Shown in pieces: positions 32,404-43,512 of a stretch of DNA of 64,000 nt. Under the pieces are notes generated by a model. The model was not told the origin of the DNA, did not search any database, and saw only the letters and a list, made by a program, of their open reading frames with translations. Positions within the stretch are counted from its first letter, which is position 1, and every line of letters starts with the position of its first letter. The translations under genes were made by a program, and so were the position numbers. The DNA is from Zygnema cylindricum (Eukaryota > Streptophyta > Zygnematophyceae > Zygnematales > Zygnemataceae). Where the stretch lies: the NCBI GenBank assembly GCA_037447655.1, contig JBBHKE010000396.1:103496-167495 (forward strand), read 5' to 3'.

Positions 32404-33429
32404 AAGTCCTCAAAGTGGACAGCTTCCAAGAAGCCTCCAGGATAATCCTGACCCCTTTGTGTTTCAGCAAAAATAACTGCCACCCTGGCAAACAAAAACT
32501 CTGACCACCTGTACCTCATGAAGGCAAGACTCCCTTGAGTCGATAGCAAAAAGAATCTCTGAATTTGCTCCCTTGAGCAGTAAGTTATGGAGGGTCAAAG
32601 TTGACCTTTTGTACAGAAGCTCTCTGGGAGAGAGGGTCCTATCTTCTAATTTTTCTAAGTCTTATCTCTCTCACACACTCTATCTAGTGATGAACGGAAC
32701 CAATTAGATTACATCTTCGTACGCAAAAGTACAGCTGCCGGTGTACTTTGTGTACGCACACTGTACGACATGGCCTAAATGTCCACACGTGGTATGTCCA
32801 GAATCGCTCTTTTAATCCTCGAAGATGCCGCGCTCCAATGTAACATTGCCACGTGTCATCCAATGTGGCGATGCCCACAAACTGCCGATTTCTTCTTCCA
32901 CGATCTCGGCACTAATTCTGGCTGTCCGATTAAATTCGCATTTGATCGTAGTCGTAATAAATACATGCGTGGTATTTGTTTTGCTTACGAAATCAATGCG
33001 CGGTATTGATTTTTTATTCGTACCGCGATTCGTACTTTTACACTACCAGATCTATGTATCCCGTTAACAATATAGTTAAATGATTTATCCTACGAATTAA
33101 TGTTTAATTAATTATCGTACTATATAATGCTTAAGACTACTTCTAGACTTAACAGCTAAGGCTACCGGTTAACTTCTGTCTGTCGTTCGGCAGGTACCAC
33201 GATCAAATCCTGTGGCCGGCACATACCTTTTAGTAAATAATCCCCTAACTAATATAAATTTCCCGTAAACCTTAGGATAGCCTAGGTAACCATGGCTCTA
33301 GCTTCCTCTCCAATTTCTCAGTGACTGCGACAAATTTGAGAGTTGGAGAGAGAAGTTAGAGGTAGACTGCCTCGGCTTCTATATTTCTATTCAGAACTAG
33401 AAAATACTTTAAAACCATTAATTTCTACA
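32384..33429 (-). repeat. 5' LTR of copia D
   Basis: 1046 bp, TGTAGAAATT...AGAGTTTCA. It carries the tRNA-like module near its start and the gag ATG at its end. Confidence 0.92.
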
Positions 33430-35207
33430 ACCATTTTCTCATCCGGTAAATAACATAGTTTCACAATTCTGGCAAAGTCCTATTCTAGAACAAAATGAAG
33501 TTTGATGTCCATATGCTTGCTCTTGAAATGATATGCAGGATTAGATAAAATGGCAATGGCAGCTTGATTTTCACACCACAGAGTTTCCACACCGGTTTGC
33601 ATGTCTCCAAGCTCTTGAAGAAGAGATTTAACCCATAGCAATTCCTTGATGGTTGAGCATGAAGCCATGTATTCTGCCTCCATTGTTGACTGGACTGTGA
33701 TTTTTCTGAAGCTTGTTGCTCCAGCAGCACATCCCGTTTCCTATTTGTAAAACACATCCTGTTGTCAATCGTCTGCTGGGCATCTCATCGTAGCTGGCAT
33801 CACTCCACGTTTGAAGTTTAACTTTGTCTCTGCTAAGAGTTAGCTTGAACTCTCGAGTCCGTGTGAAGTATCTTAGGACTCGTTTTGCTGCCTCCCAATC
33901 TGATTTTTTGAATTTTGAAGACTCTTGCTCAGAGCCCCTACTGGTGCCGCAATATCCGTACGTGTGTAATTCATGAAATATATTAGACTCCCAACAATTT
34001 GTCGAAAGGTAATCTTTTCCATAAATTCTGACTCCCCTATTTCTAGAGTGTCTCCCACAATAATTCTTGAGTCTATTTCTGCTCCCTCTTATTTCTGAAA
34101 CGAATTCCATAGGAGTGATTGCTCCTTTTACATTTTTCTTGTCAAAATTTTTCAGCATTTTCCCTATAGCCTCTTTCTGTGTAAGTCTAATAGTTCTTTT
34201 ACTTCTATCTCTCTCTACTTGTATACCAAGAATGTACTTTGCCTCACCTAAATCTATCATTTCAAATCTAGATTTTAGGGTTGTTTTGATTCTATTAAAT
34301 CCCTCAATCGTCTTTGAAATAATCAACAATTCATCAACATATACAGCAAGAAAGATTGCTCCATCCTCTCCTTCCATAACATAAACTGAGTGATCAGAAC
34401 TTATCCTAGTGAAACCAAGACTTGTCAAATACTCATCTAATTTTAGATTCCATTGCCTCGGGGCCTGTTTGAGACCATAGAGTGATCTCAAAATTTGCAC
34501 ACTAGGTTTTCCTTTCCATTCTCTTGGTACATATCTGGTTGTTTCATATATATAACTTCTTCTAGTTCCCTATGTAAGAAAGGAGTCTTAACATCCATTT
34601 GATGTATTTACATGTTTTCTATAGCTGCAAGTGTTAACAGAATGCGGACAATTGGAAATCTGACATCTGGTGAAAATATCTCCTCATAGTCAATTCTTTC
34701 TTTTTGGTTATGACCCTTTGCTACTAGCCTAGCTTTATATCTTTCGATGGTATTATCTGGATTAATTTTTAATTTAAAAACCCACTTATTCCCAATTGCT
34801 TTACGATCCGAAGGAAGTTCTAGGAGTTCTTGCGTTTGGGCCTCCATAATTGATTTCATTTCGACATTTGCTGCTGCTAAGTGTTCTATTTCTGGTGCAA
34901 AGAAAGCTTGCTGAATGGTGAGAGGCTTCTCAGAATTTAAATTGAATGCATAATGATTTGCACTTGCATTTCGTCGACTACTTGTTTTTCTTCCCCCTGG
35001 AAATTTTGAGGCTGAAATTGAGGCTGAAATTGACGGAAGCCTTACATTGCGTTTCTGTGAGACTGTCTGTCCATTTGTGTTCTGATTTGGTAAGTCAGCG
35101 AGGAGACGCTCTCGTTTCTCGTTCAAAGATGACGTTGTTTCGTCGCTAATTTGAGTATTCCCGCCGATTCCTTGTTCAATAATTGGATAAATTTGTCGTT
35201 GGTTCAA
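33430..35207 (-). pseudogene. Copia E reverse transcriptase and RNase H
   Basis: 35207-34608 holds the linker and RT start ([20 protein letters not shown] region). After a stop in the [13 protein letters not shown] region, 34500-33628 has LKQAPRQWNLKLDEYL, YVDELLIISKTIEGFN (the second catalytic Asp of YVDD replaced by Glu) and YILGIQVERDRSKR. A frameshift near 34070 and overlap with 33683-33480 (MEAEYMASCSTIKELLWV, WCENQAAIAI) give RNase H. The frame is cut at 33430 (PDEKMV) by the copia D insertion. Confidence 0.88.
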
Positions 35208-35336
35208 AGACAGGTCACTTTGGTCACGTGGTGTGCTGACGCCTCCTCCTTCTTTTGTCGAATGGTCAGCAACGACCCCATCTCGTCGTTGGTTCAGCGA
35301 TGAGACACTCTCATCGATATTTGTGTTTGGTGTGTC

Positions 35337-36329
35337 TCATATGCTCGAGGTCGGCCACGGTTTATGCTCCAGAATAACACATTCTGCAATTTTAGCAGTC
35401 TTTTCCTCTTCACTCATCTGAAAGACATCGACTGACTTCTCTTCATCTTTAATTCTAATAGTCCTAATGACAAAGACTTTCTTTTTATCATGTACGTATA
35501 CTCTATACCCTTTTGATTGGTCATCGTAGCCTAGTAAGATTCCAGCTACACCTTTTGGCTCCATTTTCCATTTATTTCGAGAATTATCTAATATGACAAC
35601 ATTACTTCCAAATACTCTAAAGTGACTAACTTCTGGTTTTGTTCATGTCCATAATTCATACGGAGTCTTCCCTTTTATTGCTCTAAATTCTATTCTAATT
35701 TAATGTATGCTGCACAATTGAAGTCTTCAGCCAATAATTTCGCATTTATATTTTTGTTTGCTAACATTGATCTGGCACTATCTGATAGTGTTCTGCTAAC
35801 TTTCTCAGCTACACCATTCTATTTGAAGAATATCGGAAAGTTAAATGACGAGAAATTCCTTTTTCTTTAAGATAGTTGATGAAGTCCCGTGATAGATACT
35901 CTCCGCTATTATCTGATCTCAATGATAAGATTGGAACCCCGTGAATTTTCTCGCTCCATATGTTGAATTCTTTGAAGTGGGAGAGCGCTTCACTCTTCTC
36001 TTTCATAAAGTAGATTTTTGTGAACCTAGAAAATTCATCTGTAAAAGTAACCATGAATCAAAATCCACCAGGTGATGGTATCAGAGACGGTCCCCATACA
36101 TCAAAGTGAATTTCTTCTAGTACTCTAGCTGCTCTATGGCTGCTTTCGGAAGGAAAATATTTTTTATGAATCTATCGAGAGCACATCCATCACAAAAATG
36201 TTCTTTTTTGCTATCAATTTTAACACTTGTAATTATACCTTCTTTTACCATTCTATCAAGACTTTCATAGTGGACATGATCAAGTCTTTTATACCATAAA
36301 TCATTGTTAGACAGGACAACCGAATACAA
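35337..36329 (-). pseudogene. Copia E integrase
   Basis: 36329-36117 gives the zinc domain (WYKRLDHVHYESLDRM, CDGCALDRF; the first His of HHCC is replaced by Y or R). 36054-35809 gives MVTFTDEFSRFTKIYF and SLRSDNSGEYLSRDF. The VAEKVSRTL stretch near 35800 carries the third acidic residue region, and 35564-35337 the C-terminal GVAGILLGYDDQSKGYRV. Three stops or frameshifts interrupt it. Confidence 0.85.
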
Positions 36330-36338
36330 AACATCTTT

Positions 36339-37710
36339 TTAATTAATATTGGCAATATCAAGCCTATACATCAGCTTTGGACCTCTTGTTCCTACAAGTA
36401 CTACTCTACCTTGTTTACTGCCTACTTGCTTTCCATTTTTCAATAGTACTTCAAAGCCTTTGCTTTCTACAAGCGAAGTGGAGAAGAGATTTTTCTTGAA
36501 GTCAAGAACATAAAAAACATCGTTAAGTGTTCTTTCAACTTGTTTACCGTCAATGAGAACTTTGAGTGTTGCCATGCCCTTGGCGTTAGATATGACAAAC
36601 TGTCCGTCTGCATAATAAATTTTCTTCGGAGATTTTGGGTGAAGATTATCAAAATATGCTCTGTTCCACCACATGTGTTGGGACACACCGGTATCCATGA
36701 TCCACCCAAAGTCCATGTCTCCTTTAGTTGAGTTGTTCAGTGCAAATAATTCATTGTCAAATGGTTCGGAAAAAGTGACGACTTCATCCTCCTTTTTGTT
36801 CGTCTCCGAAGAAAAAGTTGACGTTTTTGCAGGTTGTCGAATTGTTGGTTTTTCTGATAAACCATCCTGTCGAAATACACTTGTCTCAGAAGCTTTTATA
36901 TATTCAGGGCAGCTCCTGTATCCATGCCCTTTTGCATAACAATAATAACACATGTCAGGTTTGCGAGGAACTTGATTTTGACTATTTTGAAATCGCTCCT
37001 TTTTAAAAGTCTGTGAGTTAAAAGCTTCTGCCTGTCCAATACCTTTAAACGCTTCTTGACTAGATTCTTCATCTAGGACATACTGAATTGTTATCGCTAG
37101 ATTCGAATCAGCTTGTGCTAGTTTTTTCAAATTGTCAAAGGTTCCTTTATATTCACTAGGAAATCCTCCCATTAGTAACAAAGCTTGTAGATCATCATGA
37201 AATGTACCACCTGAACATGCATTTTCTACTATTAATGTTCTCAAGCCATAACAATACTTAGCCATGGTACCGCCGGTATACTTATACTCCCACATTTTCC
37301 CAGCCGTAATCATTTGTTGTTGCACATTAGTTTTGGTGTGCATCTTTTTCACAGAATTCTATATTTTTGAAGCCTTTTTCATATGAATACGTGCCATAGC
37401 GAGCTCTTTTGAAATAAGTATTTTAACAGTGTGAAGACACTGCAAATTTTTCTTTTTCCGGTTGGCGTCTGATTCTGCTAGATCCGTCCACCACGTCCAT
37501 TAGATTCGAGTTAAAAAAATAAAGTTCCACCATATCCGCCCAATAGATATAGTCCTTGCCATCAAAGATATGAATTCTTGAGGGAGGGCCCGTAACGTGT
37601 TGTTCTATGACACCTAGCGTAGCACCAGCAACTAACAAAAGATAGGAAACACTAAAGATACTAACTTTGATCCACTGCACAAAGCAGTCAATATGGCCAA
37701 ATAGCCCCAA
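36339..37710 (-). pseudogene. Copia E gag and protease
   Basis: 37710-37423 reads through the LTR end and primer site into VTGPPSRIHIFDGKDYIYWADMVELYF. After a stop and a gap, 37352-36339 (337 codons) covers the gag core (MWEYKYTGGTMAKYCYGLRTL, LLMGGFPSEYKGTFDNL), a zinc knuckle CYYCYAKGHGYRSC, and the protease with an intact active site FGWIMDTGVSQHM. The LTR-internal ATG seen in the 3' LTR is missing in this 5' copy, so gag could not start at its ancestral position. Confidence 0.88.
37586..37597 (-). promoter_or_regulatory. Decayed primer-binding site, half initiator-tRNA type (family E)
   Basis: CGTTACGGGCCC follows the LTR end ACAACA; it differs from GGTTATGGGCCC at two positions. The gag translation reads QHVTGP where other families have QQVMGP. 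Confidence 0.7.
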
Positions 37711-38434
37711 AGTGTATGAGAGAACAGTTTACTGCGTGTGTTGACAACTCATAAAGTTTCAAGCAAAACGCCCAATTAACCCAAGAGATATAGCCCAGAG
37801 AATATCCCTTAAATGGCACATATGTGCTCCTTGAAACCTTATAAAAAGGAATACATGTAATTTACTAAGTCCTATAATTTATACAAATACATTGTACTAC
37901 TACCTAACTAGCCAATCACAACACTATAGAGATTGTTATGGTACTCTTTAACTGTATTCAATGTAATCTAACTGGATACCTAATGTATGTTAAATTCCTC
38001 AACAGTATGTCTACTGTTTTGTTCAAGCAAACAGATCCTACTTGTCTACAAACGTTTTTACTTAACCATACATACTACTAAACGAATACACGTGGCAACA
38101 AACTCCCGTCTCCACAATTTATCACCGACATTGAAACCTTATAAGTAACGAGAGCCGTCGCGTCACAGTCGTCCACTTTCAGATTCTGGTAAGTATTTGT
38201 CGGTCCGATCTTGTCCATCGGACGGTATGTCATAATTAACTAGTGCGCGCCATTACGAAATCCTTCGTTTACTTATGAATCGTCCGATATTATCTCATTT
38301 GATAAGTACAGTCCATATTGCCAATTTTCACTAACTTCCGACACGCTGTTTGGAAACAACTCTGAAAATGTTTCTAAGTCCTAAATTTTCTTGTAATAGA
38401 ATATAGGGAGGACTAAAGCTTTTTAAAACCAACA
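37598..38434 (-). repeat. 5' LTR of copia E
   Basis: 837 bp, starting TGTTGGTTTTAAAAAG at 38434 and ending GAACAACA at 37598. The outer flank AGACT (38435-38439) is the target duplication. Confidence 0.88.
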
Positions 38435-39372
38435 AGACTCTAGATAGGAGAGAGAGAGAGTTAGGCGAAGAGTCACCATGGCTGCCTCTTTAGCAGACAA
38501 GGTGCAGACTAAGGAGAGAGAGAGAAAGGAGTACTCAACAACATGTTTTGATCGAACCTGGATTTCATCCTATGTCTTACGGATTAGAGCGCAACCAGGG
38601 CCATATCCATTTAGTCGTAGAAGAATCGGAACACGTATATAGTTCGATAATTTTATAAACAATACATGCGCGGATATTTCATTCAAAAGCGAACCTACTA
38701 ATTGGTGATCACGGAACAGGAAATGTACGACGGCCGGAAAGTACAAACGGTCGCAAAGAACATTCTGCGCGCCGCTAGAATTGAACGGAAGACATCGATT
38801 AGAAAATTACGAGCAGACGGTTGCGTGAGCGCGGGCATACCGGAATGGCTCTTTTGGCGGCTTATGCGTGAGAGCCGACGGATTGACACGTGAGAGTTTC
38901 GAGAGGTTAGCAGAGGGAAACGCAACAAATCCATGGCGTCGGACATGGAAGGTACATTGATATCATTGGTGTTGTACAAAGGCCGTACAGATCGTACCGC
39001 GGCTATTGTACCTTCTCTTGTACAAATTGTACGTTACAGTATTTTCTGATTGGTAGATAGGTCAATAGATAGGGGTTGAGTAGGACTTCAGAACTTACGA
39101 AGTTTTCTAATTCTTCTCTCCCAGAGAGCTCGTGTATATATTTGTTGACTTTGATGTGCAATAACATTCCGCTTGGGTGAGCGTTTTCAGTGATTCTTTT
39201 TGTGTTGGACTCAAGGGAGTCTTGTCCTCACATGGGTGAGGCTGGTCAGAATTATTGCTCGCCTGGGTGGCTGCTACTCTTGTTCAAACCAAAGTGGGTC
39301 CGGGCTTTCCTAGAGGCTTAGGTTGAGCTGTATAGTGAGCCCCCAAAATTTCGAAAATTGCATTTTTCAACA

Positions 39373-41060
39373 AACCGCGTAGGTATCAACCGAGGAGAGA
39401 GAGAAGGCGACCCGGAGGTTAAACCTATCCTGGTATGTGAATGCGAGATCCCTCATTTCCGTGTTATGCAACATTCGGAAATGAGACAAGGACATGGTTT
39501 CCTTCATACCGGAGGAGCAAAAACTCATCTTCCCCATGGATCCCTCCGAGGAGGAAGCCATGTCGTTAGGAAGGAAGTGAACCGGTTGGGCCAAACTTGC
39601 ACCGCTAGGTAACCCAAGAGAAATGGGGAAGGAAATGAATTCTTTGAAGAATTCTTCTTCGGTTTCCTCCAAATATGGCTTGGATGAAACCGAATATAAC
39701 GATTCGAGGTCAAACCGACAGAACTAACGGCGACCTTGGACCTGCAACCGAATCGGGTGCGGTTGCAGTCGCAAGGAAAGGAAAATAATCTAGCTGCGGT
39801 GGACGGAAAGATGTTTCCCGCCGCAGGTAGATCCGGATTGGTAACGTAAGTTGTCCCAATCCGTGGGCATGAAAAAGGGAAAAGCCCTAAACTAAAACGG
39901 TTCGGACTTCGGCACGGCCTATCGAGGTGCAGGACCACACGCAACTGATCAAACACACGCAACTGATCAAACACACGTGGGCAATCTCTAGCAAAACCCT
40001 GTGGTCAGATTTAATCAAAAAAACGTATAACCAAAACCTCTACCCTGCAAACAGTGGGGCAAGGCCGAAGGGCCAGATCTGTAAAACAAGCGGAGAACTA
40101 TCCAAGCACCTTTTGGTGCAGACCTACAGCGGTATATATGATGTATGGCGTCAGATTTGCAGCGGAGTTGATCAGTATTATAATGATATCATCGTTTCTT
40201 TTGAATATGTTCCCTGCCATTTGTGTTAACAGTTAGAAATCTGATGATTTACATCCCAACACGTTCAAGCCTTACAAATGAATGCTGCTCTTAGCACACT
40301 ACACCCAGTTTACTCCTACATATATGGCGTAAAATACTACTGTTTTTTTCTTTTTTTCTTTACTTGAAGCATTAGAAATCCAGCGTTTGAGCATTGTTGG
40401 CTTCTTCCCGCTTTCAGTCTGTGCCTCTTCCACTTCAGAATCAAGAAGTGCTGGGAGTCGCCTTTTTCAAATTTACAAAACACTCAGTACAAACCAAATT
40501 TTGAGCCCATTGTAGAGTTGAACAGTATGCAACATCATCACTTTTTCCACAATTAGTTAAAATCTGCAGTCCGTTGTCATTATTTTCTTCAAAGTATTTA
40601 AAAATTTACAGTCTTATTTTACATCGCCTAAAATCCCTACAAATCCATTGCACTCACTAGTTAAAAGGACCCCACAATTGCAACTTTAGTCTTTTTGAAG
40701 AGGTCAGCTTGGCTAAGGTCTAACGGATATCACTGAGAAAAACTATCACAGCATTTTCATACCAGTGATGAAATATTGTACTAACAAAGAATTCTTCTGA
40801 TGATAGATCCCCAAGGATATAGTAATCACACTTTCTTTACACTTCAATATTTACATAAAAAGAATCACAGAAAAGTCTGCAAATATATATTGAAAATTCG
40901 AAGCATTTCGCTAACGGGAACGAATACCTCCAATATACAATAAACGCCTCAACCGAAAGAAGATCTCAATACTCAATCCTCGAACAAACAAATCTTCAAA
41001 CAAATCGTCCCAGGTCTCCCTCCTGTCTCCCTAAGACCACGATGGAAGTCAAACTGAAAT
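39373..41060. other. No gene recognised; possible LTR-element leader
   Basis: The first 600 bases, after the D-type LTR end, are GC-richer than the surroundings and have open frames on both strands without recognisable motifs. A short direct repeat (CAACTGATCAAACACACG, at about 39942 and 39960) lies in the middle. From 40240 on the sequence is AT-rich and probably contains the 3' untranslated region and downstream flank of the DnaJ gene. Confidence 0.45.
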
Positions 41061-41061
41061 T

Positions 41062-43512
41062 TCAAACATCTTGCGGCTGTGCTTGAGCCATTCGGGCAGC
41101 CCATGAGCCTGGTTTGGGAGTCTTCCTTGCTTTCAGATTTTCCAATTGAGAATCTACTTGCGAGGGCCAACTCCTCATCGCCTCCGCCTGCAAACTCCAT
41201 GGCCACCGGCACAGAATCAGTTCGTGCTTCTGCGTTACAATGCTGTAAAATAACCAGTTGAATTATAGAGCAAGCAAATGAATATTGAACAGCGAACTTC
41301 TCTTACTGGTATTGTCTGGCAGCAGATAAAAGAGTGAAGAAAACCTAAAGAACTGTTGAATTTTTAGTTTCTTTTCGTAATCTTTCCATCCGTGTAAGTC
41401 AAACAAGCTTAGACATAAACAGCTTGTCATGAATGATGTGAAAAGAAAAAATGCCACTTAAGAACGGGCCATTAAGGCACATTTCAATGAGTTTGTACTG
41501 CTTATTAATAAGCAATGCATGGGTAAGCCACCTTTATCACCTCCTTCCAACTTCCTCCATAATTGGGCAGGAACTGCTGGATATGGACCGAAAGCAGGTA
41601 CCCACAAGTTCTAACACCTACTAAGAAAAGACTTAAGATCAGCTTTTTGTTAATAATGAAATATAGACACACAATTAGCGTTTTGAATATTAACTATTTC
41701 ATTGACTGTTTGGTTGACCGATGCAAACTTCACTGCTACACTTCAACCCGATATGCTCATGCTTTTCACCGCAATGTCTAACGTCTTAATATTTGAAAAA
41801 ACTTCACCCACTGTTTATTTTAAACTCCTGTACGGCAAGTTCAATACAGAAAAAAAATCTGAAATTCTGCTTAAGGCTGGCAGTAAACTTTAAGGTTCGA
41901 ACAACAGATTATAGCAGAAAATTTGCACATAATAACAAACAAAACCACCACGTAAGGATAGCAACTTCAACCAGATAGGCTTTCATTTCTAACAAGGTGT
42001 ACTTTGTAAAAGCGTCATAAAAATGCTGAAACGAAGGGTGTATTTTCCACATGAAGTTAGTATTTCCACATCCCTTTAGCCCATGAAGCAAAAAATTAAG
42101 GGCACAATCATAATTTTAAAAGATGTTTAAGAAACACCTGAGCAAACCGATAAAATCAGCACTCACCTCAAACGAAATGCGAATCGTAGAACAAACACAT
42201 CAAACCTTGGAGAACAAAATGACCATCTCAACAGTGACTTTTTCACTCAAAGTCTATGTCTATATAGCAAGGGTAAAAAAACAATATACAAATGTATTCT
42301 AATTTTTTTGTTGATAATTGCTGTTGTGGCAAACTCTCAAAGACTTCATTAGACGATGAACCAGGACACCAAAATCCAGAACAATCTAATTGACATGGAT
42401 AAAATATAATATGTCCTAATCCTCCACTAAGCAAATTTGACAAAATTTACACTGCAGGAGACAGGATGGAAACAGGAAGCAGACAACGGCAGACAACTCA
42501 AAGAACCAAGGTAAAAACACTACAGTAATTCAACAACGTAGAAGAAATAACCGTCACACTTCATCCATCCACCATTCAGAGTTCCAAAAGAAAGAAAGCC
42601 TCCTTCACAACAGGAGTGCTAAACGAGGCTGTCTGACATGACCACGTCAGTACCAGATATCGAACACTGACATATAAAAAAAAGTCAGTGTTAGAGTAAC
42701 CAGAACGTCGCATTTCCATTTTTCAAAAAGGTGAGATTCTGAAGCCAAACGGGACAAGTGTACAAGAGCGTTTTACAAAATAAACAATCCTCGATGAGAT
42801 GCACAATTACACCTTCACAATCACCAACTTCGATATTAAAACCAACCTGCTGTTCAGGAGTGGACCACCGGGACTGGGTTTCCCAGGGTCTCCTCCTTTG
42901 CTGCCATGGACGTCGCTTCCCCAGGCCCTCCCCCCTCGTCACCCGCCCTGGATTCATCATCTCGTAGTCGTACACAGCCCGCCGGGCAGGATCTGACAGT
43001 GTCTCGTATGCTTGCTGAACCTCAATGAACCGCCGCGTGCACTCCTCTTCAGTCAACCCTCCTCCCTTACAAACGTCGGGATGGTATCTCCTGGCCATCT
43101 GACGGTACGCGATTTTAATTTCTGAAAGGTCTACTTTGCAAGAAAGACCGAGAAGCGAATACAAAGTGGAGCTGCAAAGATGTCCAGTGCAGCACCGCCC
43201 GTCCTGATTGGAGGAGGCATGGAAGGGTTCTGCTCCGACAAATGAAGCACAGACACGTCTTAACCTGGCGCGGGAAGGGAACCGAGAAGAAACACTACTC
43301 GCTCTATCCTTGCTTGAAAACAAGGATGTGCCACGGCGCGATACAGACAGCCTCAGCACATCTAACGGCCGATAGTGTAGCGGTTTTGTCGGGAGTGGCA
43401 GGCTACAGATAGCATTTGAAAGACCTGTGGAGTGTCCTGGTTTGAAAAGAAAATAATTTGGAGAAGCTAGAGCTGCACAATGGCAGATTTCACTTCCTGG
43501 CAGAGCCAACAT
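41062..43512 (-). CDS. Plastid-targeted J-domain protein (DnaJ type III, J20/J8-like)
   Basis: Two exons: 42847-43512 and 41062-41187, with GT-AG junctions in phase 0, giving 263 residues. Residues 1 to about 88 are Ser/Arg-rich with few acidic residues, as in a chloroplast transit peptide. A J domain spans about 117-185 (LYSLLGLSCKVDLSEIKIAY) with the HPD triad at 144-146 and the ending RRAVYDYEMM. Exon 2 supplies a basic tail with GSWAARMAQAQ, similar to the C termini of small plastid J proteins. The likely role is to recruit stromal Hsp70 to client proteins. The start is the first ATG. The 1.66-kb intron has no recognised gene. Exon 2 was chosen by acceptor TTTGCAG and matching phase; an open frame overlapping it in another phase is not used. 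Confidence 0.85.

Larger units (their letters stand above)
18838..33429 (-). mobile_element. Copia D: complete element, interrupted by C/TRIM
   Basis: 5' LTR 32384-33429, internal 28125-32383, and a 3' LTR split into 27608-28124 and 18838-19374. The two halves of the 3' LTR add up to 1049 bp after removing one 5-bp duplication, against 1046 bp for the 5' LTR. This confirms that the C/TRIM block is an insertion. LTRs are about 96% alike by eye. Flanks (CCGAC-side TCGGC, and ACCAT) do not match, so the target duplication has been lost. Confidence 0.9.
17882..38434 (-). mobile_element. Copia E: complete element, interrupted by copia D
   Basis: Both LTRs are present (17882-18741 and 37598-38434) with a perfect target-site duplication AGACT at 17877-17881 and 38435-38439. 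Its own internal sequence is 33430-37597 plus 18742-18837; the 14.6 kb in between is copia D and what D contains. By eye the LTRs differ at about 12% of positions, making E the oldest datable insertion here. The coding parts carry several stops. Confidence 0.9.
17840..39372 (+). mobile_element. D-type LTR (solo or 5' LTR) split by copia E
   Basis: The outermost member of the nest. Bases 17840-17881 give the start (TGTTGAAAAAG) and 38440-39372 the rest, ending TTTTTCAACA. Its termini are a perfect 10-bp inverted pair (TGTTGAAAAA, TTTTTCAACA). Removing copia E and one AGACT leaves about 975 bp. Landmarks shared with LTR D include CTCTCCCAGAGAGCT, GACTCAAGGGAGTCTTG and CCTAGAGGCTT. Downstream (39373 on) there is no typical initiator-tRNA site; TAGGTATCAACCG at about 39380 is a weak candidate. 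Confidence 0.7.

Noticed and set aside
38698-38979. Overlapping frames on both strands near 38.8 kb
   Set aside because: They lie inside a D-type LTR.
40973-41212. 79-codon frame starting MPVAMEF on the minus strand
   Set aside because: It overlaps DnaJ exon 2 in a different phase; the exon phase and tail motif favour the other frame.
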